64,000 nucleotides of DNA. It comes from Nitrospirota bacterium. GTDB lineage: Bacteria > Nitrospirota > Nitrospiria > Nitrospirales > Nitrospiraceae. Of this stretch, positions 42,555 through 50,840 are shown one piece after another. Position 1 is the stretch's first letter, and each line of letters opens with the position of its first letter. A program made the translations under genes and the position numbers. The DNA is taken from the NCBI GenBank assembly GCA_030682135.1, contig JAUXQT010000030.1, forward strand, positions 1-64,000, given 5' to 3'. The notes under the pieces are model-generated. The model did not search any database, was not told where the DNA came from, and saw nothing but the letters and a program-made list of their open reading frames with translations.

Positions 42555-42873
42555 TCGTAACAGACCGGTCAGAAAAGATGCGGGGCTAGGTCCTACTGTC
42601 CACCATGATGCGGCGCATGGCGGGAGCCGGCTCAGTGGAGTTCCGTCGCCTGTTTTCTTCGACGACACACATGCACCTGAATACGGCTGCTTGACGCGCG
42701 GTCTTTTCGCTCGTAGCATGAATCCAGGCGTTTCAACCACGCCGACTGTCTCATCCCTCGCGCTTCCTGGCCTTTTCTCACGCGATCGATTCTCCAGTCT
42801 CCGCCGTTCCACCGCCGATCTCGCTCTGCGCATGGCTCTGCCAACGCGCACAGCGGAACAAGGAGCAATCCAG

Positions 42874-43083
42874 ATGGCAGTACAAAAGCCTATTACAGAC
42901 CGTATTTTCGAATGCCTGCACGGTACTGAGGAATACGAGTTCGAGGCCCTCGTGGCTCGCTACCCGCAGTTCACCTGGAATGAGCTCTTTCAAGAGGTGT
43001 CTCGCTTGAATCGAACCGGGCAGGTGATCATTACAAGAAATGTGGGAATCTTTACCCTGAGGCAGGCGCCGGCGATGAAATAA
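42874..43083 (+). CDS. Small winged-helix-like protein of unknown function
   Basis: The 69-residue product MAVQKPITDRIFECLHGTEE YEFEALVARYPQFTWNELF... has the helix pattern of small winged-helix domains: helix, then FTWNELFQEVSRLNRTGQVI as recognition helix and GIFTLR as wing. The start at 42874 is supported by AAGGAGC. A longer open frame upstream has poor coding character. It may be a DNA-binding regulator; I cannot name it. Confidence 0.65.
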   Translation: MAVQKPITDRIFECLHGTEEYEFEALVARYPQFTWNELFQEVSRLNRTGQVIITRNVGIFTLRQAPAMK

Positions 43084-43208
43084 ACACCTGCCAGAAAACA
43101 TAACCAGTCCCCTTCTGCAACGGGAGGCGGGGAACTGCTTTGCCTGGCCTCTATGGACCAGACCAATCTGAGCCAGTACAATGCTCCCATATCTTGTCTC
43201 TGTTGCGT

Positions 43209-43637
43209 ATGCTTCCCACGATGATACTTCCACGCCCGACAGATCAGCTTGCAGGCTGTTGCTGGTTGCCTCGCTTCGCAGCAAAAGTCCGTGCATCCCG
43301 CTCCAAGCAGTTGCCATTTGTGTACCGCTTAGCCTTGGGACATTCACTCGGCATCGATGGAAGTTTTCTGCGCCAGTTCAAAATTTCTCACCAACAGTTT
43401 ATCCACGCAGTCGAACAGGCACCCAGCAACGAGGCCTTGGCGCAATGGTTTCTGACTTTGCCGGCGGTGACTGACATCTCGATCAAGAGCTGGAACCGTC
43501 ATGCGCCTCTGCTAGGATCAAAGGGCCACCCCGGATATCTCACACGCCATCTGATCAAGTGGGTACTGTACCCAAAGTCGGTGACACATCCAGTGGGAAG
43601 CCTGTTCGAAGCCATTGAGCAGGATGAACGATCATGA
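43209..43637 (+). CDS. DUF5069-domain protein
   Basis: The segment PRPTDQLAGCCWLPRFAAKV near the N-terminus and FVYRLALGHSLGIDGSFLRQFKI match DUF5069, a family of small proteins of unknown function. The start is uncertain: ATG at 43209, 43221 or the upstream 43140 are all in frame and none has a strong ribosome-binding site. The C-terminal part, with WVLYPKSVTHPVGSLFEAIE, fits the family. Single gene. Confidence 0.72.
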   Translation: MLPTMILPRPTDQLAGCCWLPRFAAKVRASRSKQLPFVYRLALGHSLGIDGSFLRQFKISHQQFIHAVEQAPSNEALAQWFLTLPAVTDISIKSWNRHAPLLGSKGHPGYLTRHLIKWVLYPKSVTHPVGSLFEAIEQDERS

Positions 43638-43741
43638 GGGCAGGAATGCCACCTGCCTCACTTCGCGGCCGGTGGCAAGCATTCGTCCAACACTTCCTGT
43701 AGAATCTCTCCGTAACAAGTATCCATCCTCCCGGAGCTTGC

Positions 43742-44071
43742 ATGACACGGGGCAATCAGTCTCATCAGGACCAGAGCCATCGAGAGCGGGCGCTCAAACT
43801 ATTTCCCTGGATCTGTGCGCATTGCGGCCGCGAGTTCGACGGCAAGAAACTCCACCAGCTCACGGTCCATCACAAGGACCATAACCACGACAACAATCCG
43901 CCGGATGGGAGCAACTGGGAATTGCTCTGTCTCTACTGCCACGACAATGAACACCAGCGCTATCGCGTGGCTGACGCGCCCGGTGAGGCGCCACCGAGCC
44001 ATGAGCAGGATCGGCCTTCAACCTTCACGCCCTTCTCCCACCTCACGGACTTGCTCAAACAGAAATCATAG
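43742..44071 (+). CDS. yajD: YajD-type HNH nuclease
   Basis: The 109-residue protein has HNH zinc motifs: CAHCGREFDGKKLHQLTVHH and ELLCLYCHDNEHQRY. The KDHNHDNNPPDGSNW segment between them is typical of YajD. The family is widespread, with unknown role, probably a structure-specific or nicking nuclease. A good ribosome-binding site (CCGGAG) precedes. The C-terminus is low in complexity. Confidence 0.9.
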   Translation: MTRGNQSHQDQSHRERALKLFPWICAHCGREFDGKKLHQLTVHHKDHNHDNNPPDGSNWELLCLYCHDNEHQRYRVADAPGEAPPSHEQDRPSTFTPFSHLTDLLKQKS

Positions 44072-44112
44072 TGGCACCAATAGGTGGGATCGCAAACAAC
44101 AGTTCAACATGA

Positions 44113-44145
44113 GTGCGAGGGATACCCGATAGGGTCCCCCCGCAC
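44113..44145. terminator. Hairpin between convergent yajD and truncated hemoglobin genes
   Basis: GTGCGAGGG and a CCCCCGCAC-type arm pair with an inner GGGTC/GATACCC stem. It lies in the 83-base gap between convergent stops. No T-run. Confidence 0.5.
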
Positions 44146-44154
44146 CTCTAGACC

Positions 44155-44598
44155 TTACTTCTTCTCGACGATATCGCTCTTCATCGGGCCGAGCACGCCC
44201 AGGAGTTCATCCTTCTCTGTCTTGCCGACCTTGTGGTGATCCAACGCAGCCACTAAGTCTTCGACGAGGGCTCCGAAGGCCGCATCGTGCACGCCCATCC
44301 CGGCATGCGTCTGCTTCATCGTGCGACCGGTGTATTTGCATGGTCCGCCACTTGCCTCACAAATCTGATTGACGAGATGCATCTTGAGTTTTGTGAGATC
44401 CGTGCTCCCGAAGAATCCGTTGATGCGTTTATCTCCTCCGACGTTGCCGACGAAGGTCTCCACCACTGCCGTGATTGCTCCCTTGCCACCCAGCCGGTCA
44501 TACAACGACTTGGCCGCAACCCCGTCAGCCGCATGGCCCTGTCCGACCATCAACACCACACTCATCACAACGATACCCATGAAACCCTGCTGCTTCAT
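44155..44598 (-). CDS. Exported truncated hemoglobin, group I
   Basis: Truncated hemoglobins bind O2, NO or nitrite chemistry partners at heme. After a signal peptide (GFMGIVVMSVVLMVGQGHA) the 147-residue protein has SLYDRLGGKGAITAVVETFV, then the proximal His in MKQTHAGMGV and DAAFGALVEDLVAALDHHKV at the C-terminal helices, typical of group I. An exported form is unusual, as most are cytoplasmic. AAAGGAGGAG precedes the ATG at 44598. It is the last gene of a likely operon with the MarR regulator and DUF2024 gene, 33 bases downstream of the MarR gene. Confidence 0.88.
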   Translation of the reverse strand: MKQQGFMGIVVMSVVLMVGQGHAADGVAAKSLYDRLGGKGAITAVVETFVGNVGGDKRINGFFGSTDLTKLKMHLVNQICEASGGPCKYTGRTMKQTHAGMGVHDAAFGALVEDLVAALDHHKVGKTEKDELLGVLGPMKSDIVEKK

Positions 44599-44631
44599 CA
44601 CACTCCTCCTTTTGTTATGAATATACCGGGC

Positions 44632-45300
44632 TCATCGCCCCTCTCCTCCCCCAAGAAACCTCTCCCATCGGCGCACCTGCTCGATCTCAGCCCCTGGCAT
44701 AAATTCAGGACAATCGAGCCGCAACTGGCCTTCACCAATCGCCTTGTTCATCAAACCGCAATGATGCGGTTTCGCGGCATCACTGTGGATATGGGGCTGA
44801 AAATAGGTGCAACCGGCGCACATCCGCACGACCGAGATCGCCCCTTGCTCTTGTAGTGAGTGAATCACCTTGGTGAGCCCCCGTAACAACACCGCTTGCT
44901 CGTCGGGCGTGAGACTCTTCACGCCGGCTTGAACAACCTGTGTCCAACCCGTGACGCGCTGGGCTTCTCGCCTACCGGCTGCTGTGAGCGTAATGACGAG
45001 TGCGCGCTGATCTTCCGCCGATCGGGCTTTGTGCACGAACTTCTTCTCCACGAGGGTCATGACCGCTTCGCTGGCCGTAGCCGCCGTCAGACACAACTCT
45101 GTCGCGACGTCATTCAGCCGAACGGGTTGGGCCGCGCGATCGGCCAGAAATCCAAGGATTTGCCCTTGCGTCGGCGTGAGCTTTTGCGCCGTACCGCCTT
45201 CCCAGGCTTGGCTTCGTAGGGCCGTCGCGATTTTGGTCAGTCCGACCGTAATATGATCGACGGTCGACTTCTCCCCCAGCAGGGGAAGCTGTTTGCCCAT
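44632..45300 (-). CDS. MarR-family regulator with Cys-rich C-terminal region
   Basis: The 222-residue protein has a MarR winged helix (TPTQGQILGFLADRAAQPVR, LNDVATELCLTAATASEAV, then VEKKFVHKARSAEDQRALVI). After residue 170 it carries an uncommon region with RMCAGCTYFQPHIHSDAAKP and HHCGLMNKAIGEGQLRLDCP. Four Cys and several His there could bind a metal, a cluster or react with NO or peroxide. The gene is within an operon with an exported truncated hemoglobin, so a nitrosative or redox sensing role is plausible. That is inference. Confidence 0.85.
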   Translation of the reverse strand: MGKQLPLLGEKSTVDHITVGLTKIATALRSQAWEGGTAQKLTPTQGQILGFLADRAAQPVRLNDVATELCLTAATASEAVMTLVEKKFVHKARSAEDQRALVITLTAAGRREAQRVTGWTQVVQAGVKSLTPDEQAVLLRGLTKVIHSLQEQGAISVVRMCAGCTYFQPHIHSDAAKPHHCGLMNKAIGEGQLRLDCPEFMPGAEIEQVRRWERFLGGGEGR

Positions 45301-45315
45301 CTCTCGCCCCCTCTC

Positions 45316-45570
45316 CTATGCCGATAACGGCACAATGAATCCGCCCAACTGTCGATACTCCCGCTGCTGATGTTCCGTGAACATGACCAAGGGCTCCTGG
45401 TGACACAACCGGCATTCCTCCGCCGTCACGGCGACCGCCGCATATCCCTCCGTCTTCACATACTCACTGGCCAACCTGAGCGCAGTGATTTGGTCGCCGG
45501 CCATGACATCAAAATGCAGGGTCTTTCCCGGCACCTCCACCCACACATCGAACACCTTCACCGTATCCAT
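45316..45570 (-). CDS. DUF2024-family protein
   Basis: The 84-residue protein has VKVFDVWVEVPGKTLHFDVM then DQITALRLASEYVKTEGYAA and ECRLCHQEP, characteristic of DUF2024, a small fold with a CxxC-like pair. Function unknown. The ATG at 45570 has GAGGGAGGCTGGG ahead of it, so a longer start is rejected. It is the first gene of the operon, 15 bases ahead of the MarR gene. Confidence 0.85.
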   Translation of the reverse strand: MDTVKVFDVWVEVPGKTLHFDVMAGDQITALRLASEYVKTEGYAAVAVTAEECRLCHQEPLVMFTEHQQREYRQLGGFIVPLSA

Positions 45571-45845
45571 CCCAGCCTCCCTCTGACGTCGTGAATCATT
45601 CATCATTCAGGAGTCCATACTATATAGATAGGAACACTTCTCTGTCAAGCGCCCCTTTCGCAGTAGCAGAGACTGCTCGACACCCTACCGACCGAGACGA
45701 CACACCTCCAATTGCGAGATGCGTCAGTCTCCCGCTTTGAGGTAGACTGACGACCCTGACACGGAGACTCCCCGCCCCTGCTGCAAGGGCAATCTCCGAC
45801 GGACCTCTTGATGGGACCACCCCTCCGCCAACACTTGGAGCATAC

Positions 45846-46241
45846 ATGCCGCATGTCTTGATCATTCATGAAGTCGAAGCCTATCCGGCATGGAAAGCCG
45901 TATTCGACCAAGCAGCAGGCATCAGAAAACGCGCGGGGGAGATCAGCTACCAATTACTTCGATACGACAACGAGGCCAACCGCATCGTCCACTTCTCTGC
46001 CTGGTCCTCGCTGGACAATGCCCGTCGTTTTTTCGAGTCCCCGGAGCTCATTGAGATCAGAAGACAGGCCGGTGTGAAAGCGCCAGAATTTATCTACCTG
46101 CACGAGATTGAACGCGGCCTGCTCCAGCAGGATGCTGAAAAAGTCCGCCCGCGGCATTCTCGCTTCATGAAGAGGCTCAACGTACCAACCAGTACGCCTC
46201 GCCTCTTCGCTCGCTGCGGCCTTGCTGAACGGCCTTTTTGA
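45846..46241 (+). CDS. Antibiotic-biosynthesis-monooxygenase-like (ABM) protein with repeat-derived C-terminus
   Basis: The first 94 residues match the ABM/ferredoxin-like dimer fold: HVLIIHEVEAYPAWKAVFDQ, LLRYDNEANRIVHFSAWSSL and FFESPELIEIRRQAGVKAPE. From about residue 96 (QDAEKVRPRHSRF...) the frame runs into a family A palindrome and is read to a stop at 46241. In other copies TAG stands directly before the CAGGATG start of the element. Here the codon is CAG, suggesting a lost stop codon. The natural protein would then be about 95 residues. Function unknown. Confidence 0.75.
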   Translation: MPHVLIIHEVEAYPAWKAVFDQAAGIRKRAGEISYQLLRYDNEANRIVHFSAWSSLDNARRFFESPELIEIRRQAGVKAPEFIYLHEIERGLLQQDAEKVRPRHSRFMKRLNVPTSTPRLFARCGLAERPF

Positions 46242-46252
46242 GCATCCTGTGG
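46129..46252. repeat. Palindromic stop-codon-flanking element, family A, copy 5
   Basis: Plus-strand orientation. The near arm is CAGGATGCTGAAAAAGTCCG and the far arm GGCCTTTTTGAGCATCCTG. It overlaps the last 37 codons of the ABM-like gene, which read into it. Confidence 0.9.
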
Positions 46253-46469
46253 TTGTTCAGGCCGTGGTGCCGCTCGGAGTATTGTGGCTATTCTTTTCGC
46301 ATTTACCGAGTTTTTCCGCAGCCTGCTAGTCTTGAGATGGCATACCCACCTCCCACCTTGACTCAGACTTGCTAGCCGAATATTTTCACGCTGACAGTTC
46401 GTACAGAAGCGAGACCGTACGGCCTCTCGAACAGAGACAATCTTTACAATTACCAAGGAGGTGCGCGTG

Positions 46470-46655
46470 ATGAGGTTCGTGAAAGTGCAGGATGAGGAAC
46501 GGAGCGGTGAAGTGGCGATCAATCTTGATCTCGTCCGAGAGGCTCACTTTGGAGGGGGATTACTGCACCTCTACTTCGAGCGCAGCTCGACGGCACAGGA
46601 TGACATGACATTTACCGGTGAGAATGCTCAGAAAATCTGGGCCGCGATGGGATAG
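46470..46655 (+). CDS. Small protein of unknown function
   Basis: The 61-residue product MRFVKVQDEERSGEVAINLD then LVREAHFGGGLLHLYFERSS has a beta-rich pattern and no recognised family. Start support: AAGGAG is 9 bases ahead of the ATG at 46470 (a GTG at 46461 is closer to it and less likely). It looks like a small single-domain protein of the kind found in many Nitrospira-like genomes. Confidence 0.6.
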   Translation: MRFVKVQDEERSGEVAINLDLVREAHFGGGLLHLYFERSSTAQDDMTFTGENAQKIWAAMG

Positions 46656-46893
46656 CACGGATTGGAACAGGAATGGGATGGAGGCAACGGTCGACGGAAG
46701 TCCGGCGCGGGGTTTCTGTGCGAGCATATACCTCAACCGCCGAGATGGACGCGCCCCCTACGCCGCACCTCATCGCAGGCGCGATGAGGCATGCGGAAAG
46801 AAAATCCGGCGATTGAGAGATACTCCTGTTGAGGGCCTGCAGGATGGAAGGACCTACGAAACGAACTCAAGCACGTTGCGCTGAACAGACACG

Positions 46894-47340
46894 TCAGCCA
46901 ACCTCGATCGTCAGATCGTGTAAGTGCTCCATGCCAAAACACATCAACGTACAATAAATCTTATAGTTCTGTGCCCCCTTGTCTCCGGCAATAAAATCAA
47001 GGGTGGCCTGCCTATTCTTCAGACTGAGCTCCTTCGTTTCCGCAACGATTTCCTTGCCGTTATGCAGGGCAAATGCATGCACAAATCCATGTTGCTCCTC
47101 AGCGGCGCGCATGAGATCGCGCAAAACTTCAGAGGTCTTCTCGTCAAAAATAAATGTTACGCGCACAGATTCGCCCTTCTTAACATGGAAAGGCGCGTCA
47201 ATGAGACGTCCATTCGTATCACTGAAACCGTCTTTGTTGACCTTGATCTTGAACTCAATATCGGGATTTCCCGCCCCCGCATCAAGCGCGCAGACAACTG
47301 AAATAAATACCGCAATACACAGTACCAACGCTCGTTTCAA
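46894..47340 (-). CDS. Exported cupredoxin with CuA-like ligand pattern
   Basis: The 148-residue protein has a signal peptide (ALVLCIAVFISVVCALDAGA), then a cupredoxin-type beta fold (FHVKKGESVRVTFIFDE, HGFVHAFALHNGKEI). The C-terminal loop YCTLMCFGMEHLHDLTIEV carries Cys130-x3-Cys134 with Met137, His139 and His141, and His88 is upstream. Classical CuA has Cys-x3-Cys-x3-His-x2-Met plus an upstream His, so the ligand spacing is similar but altered by one residue. It may bind copper as a CuA-like or type-1 site. It is 31 bases downstream of a Cys-rich gene, on the same strand. Confidence 0.78.
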   Translation of the reverse strand: MKRALVLCIAVFISVVCALDAGAGNPDIEFKIKVNKDGFSDTNGRLIDAPFHVKKGESVRVTFIFDEKTSEVLRDLMRAAEEQHGFVHAFALHNGKEIVAETKELSLKNRQATLDFIAGDKGAQNYKIYCTLMCFGMEHLHDLTIEVG

Positions 47341-47371
47341 AATCTGATCCTCCGCTACAAGTTACAATACG

Positions 47372-47662
47372 TTATGGCATCGAGATAATCGGAATCTCCC
47401 GTGCCGACTCTTCCCTGAACTCCTCCATCTTTTGATGGAGAGCGCTTAGAATTACAGGGTCTTTCCTGCAGGCCTCGTTGCACTTTTCCCCCATGTGCAG
47501 AATGGAACACTCATCCAATACGGTAAGCTTCCCGCGCACCCCATTCAACTCGAAGCGGACTTTCACCGGCTCCTGGTGCAGAGGGCAAATCGTTTCGGCA
47601 ACAACCATATCCTTAACGAAATTCGGATGCTTTGCAAACAGGTCTGCCATACGCGCACCCAT
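47372..47662 (-). CDS. Small Cys-rich protein of unknown function
   Basis: The 96-residue product contains MVVAETICPLHQEPVKVRFE and LDECSILHMGEKCNEACRKD, four or five Cys plus His, likely a metal or cluster site. I know no family for it. It has no signal peptide, so it would act in the cytoplasm. The start could be ATG 47662 or 47650. It is probably co-transcribed with the cupredoxin, 31 bases on, and may be involved in copper or redox handling (inference). Confidence 0.62.
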   Translation of the reverse strand: MGARMADLFAKHPNFVKDMVVAETICPLHQEPVKVRFELNGVRGKLTVLDECSILHMGEKCNEACRKDPVILSALHQKMEEFREESAREIPIISMP

Positions 47663-48301
47663 GATGTGACGGGTGAAGATTGAAGCGGGCTGATCCTCTA
47701 AACACTCTAACAGTACGCGGCTTCTAGCACAAACATCTACAAGTTTGTACAGACGACGAGTTGAATCCGCGGAATCTCGATCGCGACATTCCTACAGTTC
47801 TGTTGATGATTCAGACTTGGCAACTTGCCTGTACTTGTGCCGGGCTCACCCCTAGACAGAGACTCAACGAACCGGCAAGTCCAGGCCTTCTTCTCGTTCA
47901 CCATGAAGCCTATGTCTAGTTGTGCCGAGCAGCCCGTAAAAGTCAGTGAACCGGAGTGCGCACTGGTTGTGGCGTGGTCGGAAGGTTAGTCTAAACGCTG
48001 GGTTGGCGATGAGCTGGATGGATGAGATCGCTGGCCTGGCAGATCCGGCCGTGATCATGGTCGTGCCGCGCATGGCACACACACCTGGTTCCGGTCTTGG
48101 GGTCGCACGATAGCGCCTCTTCTGACTTGATACTATTCTCCTATCCTGATAGAAGTTTTGTCGCACTTTATATGAGCAGGCCGTTACGGCCTGTAATAAT
48201 TCTCACTACAATCTCACCGCCAATCTCTTCGACTTCCATGAAATGGGACTCACCTTCAACTAGCTACTCATCCATCAAGACCCCTAAAGGAGAAACTGAT
48301 T
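47663..48301. other. Intergenic stretch, no gene seen
   Basis: These 639 bases contain a small hairpin near 47729-47748 (ACAAAC / GTTTGT) and some open frames without family resemblance. One plus-strand phrase near 48060-48110 gives CysHis-rich peptides on translation, but no clear gene. Near 48290, CTAAAGGAGAAACTG is the ribosome-binding site of the next gene. Confidence 0.5.
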
Positions 48302-48745
48302 ATGCGACGTGTTGATTACATGGTAGGTGCCAGGGATTTCTCAACGCTCAAGGCAGAGCACTTCATGCAAGATGTCGTGTCGTACTACCGGGTTGAGACT
48401 ACGGGAGATAAACTGGCTGGGGCGATCTCTGAAGGCGGCTTCGGGAGCGTTCCCATTTTAGCCGAAGACGGCAAGGTGCTGGGGATTGTGAGTGAGTTCG
48501 ATTTGCTGAAAGCAATCATGGACGGCAAAGAACTGACCAAGGTGACGGCAGGGGATATTATGACCAAGGGGGCGATCTCCGTGACCCAGGATACGCCAGC
48601 AATGGAGATCATTACCCTACTGCAGAGCAAACATCTCATTCGGGTTGCCGTGGCTGACGCTGATGGCAAGCTAGTCGGCATCGTCTCTCGCAGAGACATC
48701 CTTTTGGGCTACGTCAGAGCGACCAAGCCGATGTGGACGTTCTGA
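48302..48745 (+). CDS. Two-CBS-domain protein, copy 2
   Basis: The 147-residue protein is nearly all CBS pair: FMQDVVSYYRVETTGDKLAG... SEFDLLKAIMDG (first motif, about residues 22-75) and IMTKGAISVTQDTPAMEIIT ... SRRDILLGYVRA (second, about 82-140). Together they would bind an adenine nucleotide. AAAGGAG is 9 bases ahead of the ATG. The protein has no other domain, so the target it controls is unknown. Confidence 0.87.
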   Translation: MRRVDYMVGARDFSTLKAEHFMQDVVSYYRVETTGDKLAGAISEGGFGSVPILAEDGKVLGIVSEFDLLKAIMDGKELTKVTAGDIMTKGAISVTQDTPAMEIITLLQSKHLIRVAVADADGKLVGIVSRRDILLGYVRATKPMWTF

Positions 48746-48789
48746 CTTGAGGGCATGAACGAATCAACGCAGACGAGCGAGAAAGAATG

Positions 48790-48895
48790 AGGGTCCAGTC
48801 CTACGATCCAACATCGCATTGCGCATGGCAGAAGTCTAGCTTCTCTGATTCATCTCGTCTGCTTGGTTTTTCTGGTTTGACGAAGGAGAGAGGCC
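48790..48895. repeat. Intergenic repeat, family D, copy 4
   Basis: GGGTCCAGTCCTACGATCCA, then CGCATGGCAGAAGTCTAGCT and TTCTCTGATTCATCTCGTCT, related to the blocks at 40600, 41560 and 42590. Confidence 0.65.
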
Positions 48896-49042
48896 GGACA
48901 ACCCTGCGCACCAACGAGTCCGTCTCTTAATCGCTCCTCGCCCCTCACGCAACGCTTCCACAAGCCAGGCGCCGCTGGTCGATACACGACAAAGAAATGA
49001 ACCACTTCAGTCTGAAAAATCAAATATCCCGATGTCTTTCTC

Positions 49043-50167
49043 TTAGCAGACCGCAAGGCGCCAGAGGGACGTGAGTTCCGCCGCACGGGCGGCATGGAGC
49101 GGGTCCGTTTGGTCGGAGACACGAGGGTGATTCGGCCTGGCATCGATCTTACCGATCACCCTGAGCCCCGCATTCTCAATAACCGCGAGTAACTCTGCTC
49201 TCGTCCGCAGTTCCAGATGCTCGGCAAGATCCGAGAGCAAGAGCCAGCCTTCTCCTCCCGGCTCCAGGTGTGAAACTAGGCCATTGAGGAATCCGCGCAG
49301 CATGCGGCTTTCGAAATCATAGATCGCCTGTTCGATGGGAGCGCTGGGCCTGGCCGGAACCCAAGGAGGATTACACAGAATGAGCTGAGCCCGGCCCTCC
49401 GGAAAGAGATCAGCCTGCACCACCTCCACTCGGTCGGTGAAACCCAGCCGCGCAAGATTCTCACGCGCACAGATCAGGGCGCGAGGATCTTGATCAGTCG
49501 CGACGATATGCGGCAGGCCCCGTCGGGCCAGCACCGCAGCCAACACACCCGTCCCTGTCCCGATATCGAACGCCCGTGCACAAGGCGGCAAGGGCGCCTC
49601 GGCGACCAGGCCCACATATTCACCGCGAGTCGGCGAGAACACACCATAGTGGGGGTGAATGCGGTCACCGAGTGCAGGAATCTCTATGCCTTTCTTCCGC
49701 CACTCATGCGCACCCACCAGCCCCAGCAATTCGCGCAACGACACCAGTGCGCGCCCGTCAGCAGGCCCATAGGCTTCCGTGCAGGCGAGACGCAGGTCAG
49801 GCGCACGGCGCAGACGCACCTCATAGTCCTCTTCGAGCGCCACCAGCAACATGCCCAATGTACGGGCGCGCTGAGACTGAGCCTGCCGATGTAAATGGAA
49901 GCCCTCAGCCGGCGACGAGCCAGGCTTGGGGGGATTGCGGTCGACTCGACGCGCCATCGCGTTCAGCAACTGTCGTGCATTCTGAAAGTCGCCCCGCCAG
50001 AGCAGCGCGGTCCCCTCGCAGGCCAGCCGATAGGCGGCGTCGGCGGTCATGCTATCGTTGGCGGTGACCACGCGGGCAGGAGGTGAGGATCCCCATTCCG
50101 ATCGCCAGCACGCAGAGCAGGTCTGGCCAGCCTCGATCCAGCTCACCGACGGTGGCCCGGCGGTCAT
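49043..50167 (-). CDS. Class I SAM-dependent methyltransferase with NPPW motif
   Basis: The 374-residue protein has an N-terminal helical region with AYRLACEGTALLWRGDFQNA, then a HemK/RsmC-like methyltransferase fold: AFDIGTGTGVLAAVLARRGL near residue 212, VATDQDPRALICARENLARL and LILCNPPWVPARP near 278. The NPPW motif points to methylation of an exocyclic amino or amide nitrogen. The target is unknown. The start is uncertain between ATG 50167 and 50050. It is a single gene on the minus strand. Confidence 0.82.
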   Translation of the reverse strand: MTAGPPSVSWIEAGQTCSACWRSEWGSSPPARVVTANDSMTADAAYRLACEGTALLWRGDFQNARQLLNAMARRVDRNPPKPGSSPAEGFHLHRQAQSQRARTLGMLLVALEEDYEVRLRRAPDLRLACTEAYGPADGRALVSLRELLGLVGAHEWRKKGIEIPALGDRIHPHYGVFSPTRGEYVGLVAEAPLPPCARAFDIGTGTGVLAAVLARRGLPHIVATDQDPRALICARENLARLGFTDRVEVVQADLFPEGRAQLILCNPPWVPARPSAPIEQAIYDFESRMLRGFLNGLVSHLEPGGEGWLLLSDLAEHLELRTRAELLAVIENAGLRVIGKIDARPNHPRVSDQTDPLHAARAAELTSLWRLAVC

Positions 50168-50361
50168 GACCGCACCTTGCAGGCACGTATTGTATCTAGG
50201 CGGACAATCTCTTCGTTCATGTTGCGTCTATGGAGGAAACCCCGGGACCACCGGCAGGTAGGTCGTTGTTCTGGCATGTGGCCTGGTGGCCAGAATGATC
50301 AGTCAATCACATCTGAGGAGTGGCACGCGCAAACTCTCTTCCACACGCTGCCGACGAGGCC

Positions 50362-50607
50362 CTACTGCTCATAGTTCTCGACGACTTGCGGCGGACGCAC
50401 TTCTGCTTCGTCCGGATCAAGCCCGACGTCGCGCAGGGCACGCCGCTGGCGCAAGAGGTCCCAGCATTGATCCAGCTCCACCTGAACGTTCGCGAGGCGC
50501 TTCCGATCGGCTTTGGGGAGTGCCCCTTGCTCATACAGCCGATGCTCCTCTGCGACAAGGTGCTGAATATGATTGAGAACCGGCTGATCTTCAACGTGAT
50601 TCTCCAC
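50362..50607 (-). CDS. DUF2630-family protein
   Basis: The 81-residue protein HIQHLVAEEHRLYEQGALPK then LANVQVELDQCWDLLRQRRA and GLDPDEAEVRPPQVVENYEQ matches DUF2630, a small helical family of unknown role. The start is GTG at 50607 with GGAGGAGGCTCTC just ahead of it. Single gene. Confidence 0.88.
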   Translation of the reverse strand: MENHVEDQPVLNHIQHLVAEEHRLYEQGALPKADRKRLANVQVELDQCWDLLRQRRALRDVGLDPDEAEVRPPQVVENYEQ

Positions 50608-50840
50608 GAGAGCCTCCTCCCATGCGGATGTGATGGAACGGTCAGGCTGTGATGGTACGCCTCCCCGAAACTGTGGTCAATCGATGCGTCGGCCAACGTG
50701 ATGGTCTCGCGAAGGGCATCTGACGCACGAGCCGCTCCCCGGAACCATAATCGCCTCGTGCTCTTACCTTCTGCCTCACTCAAGAACAGGGCGGAGCAAA
50801 CCGATATCTTCTAATAGAGACACCTACCAATGGAGCAACC

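Noticed and set aside
46618-46884. An 88-codon frame after the 61-residue gene
   Set aside because: It overlaps the preceding gene out of frame and shows no family pattern.
47864-48166. A 100-codon frame on the minus strand, and a plus-side CysHis-rich phrase
   Set aside because: No ribosome-binding site, irregular composition and no family match. I list the stretch as intergenic.
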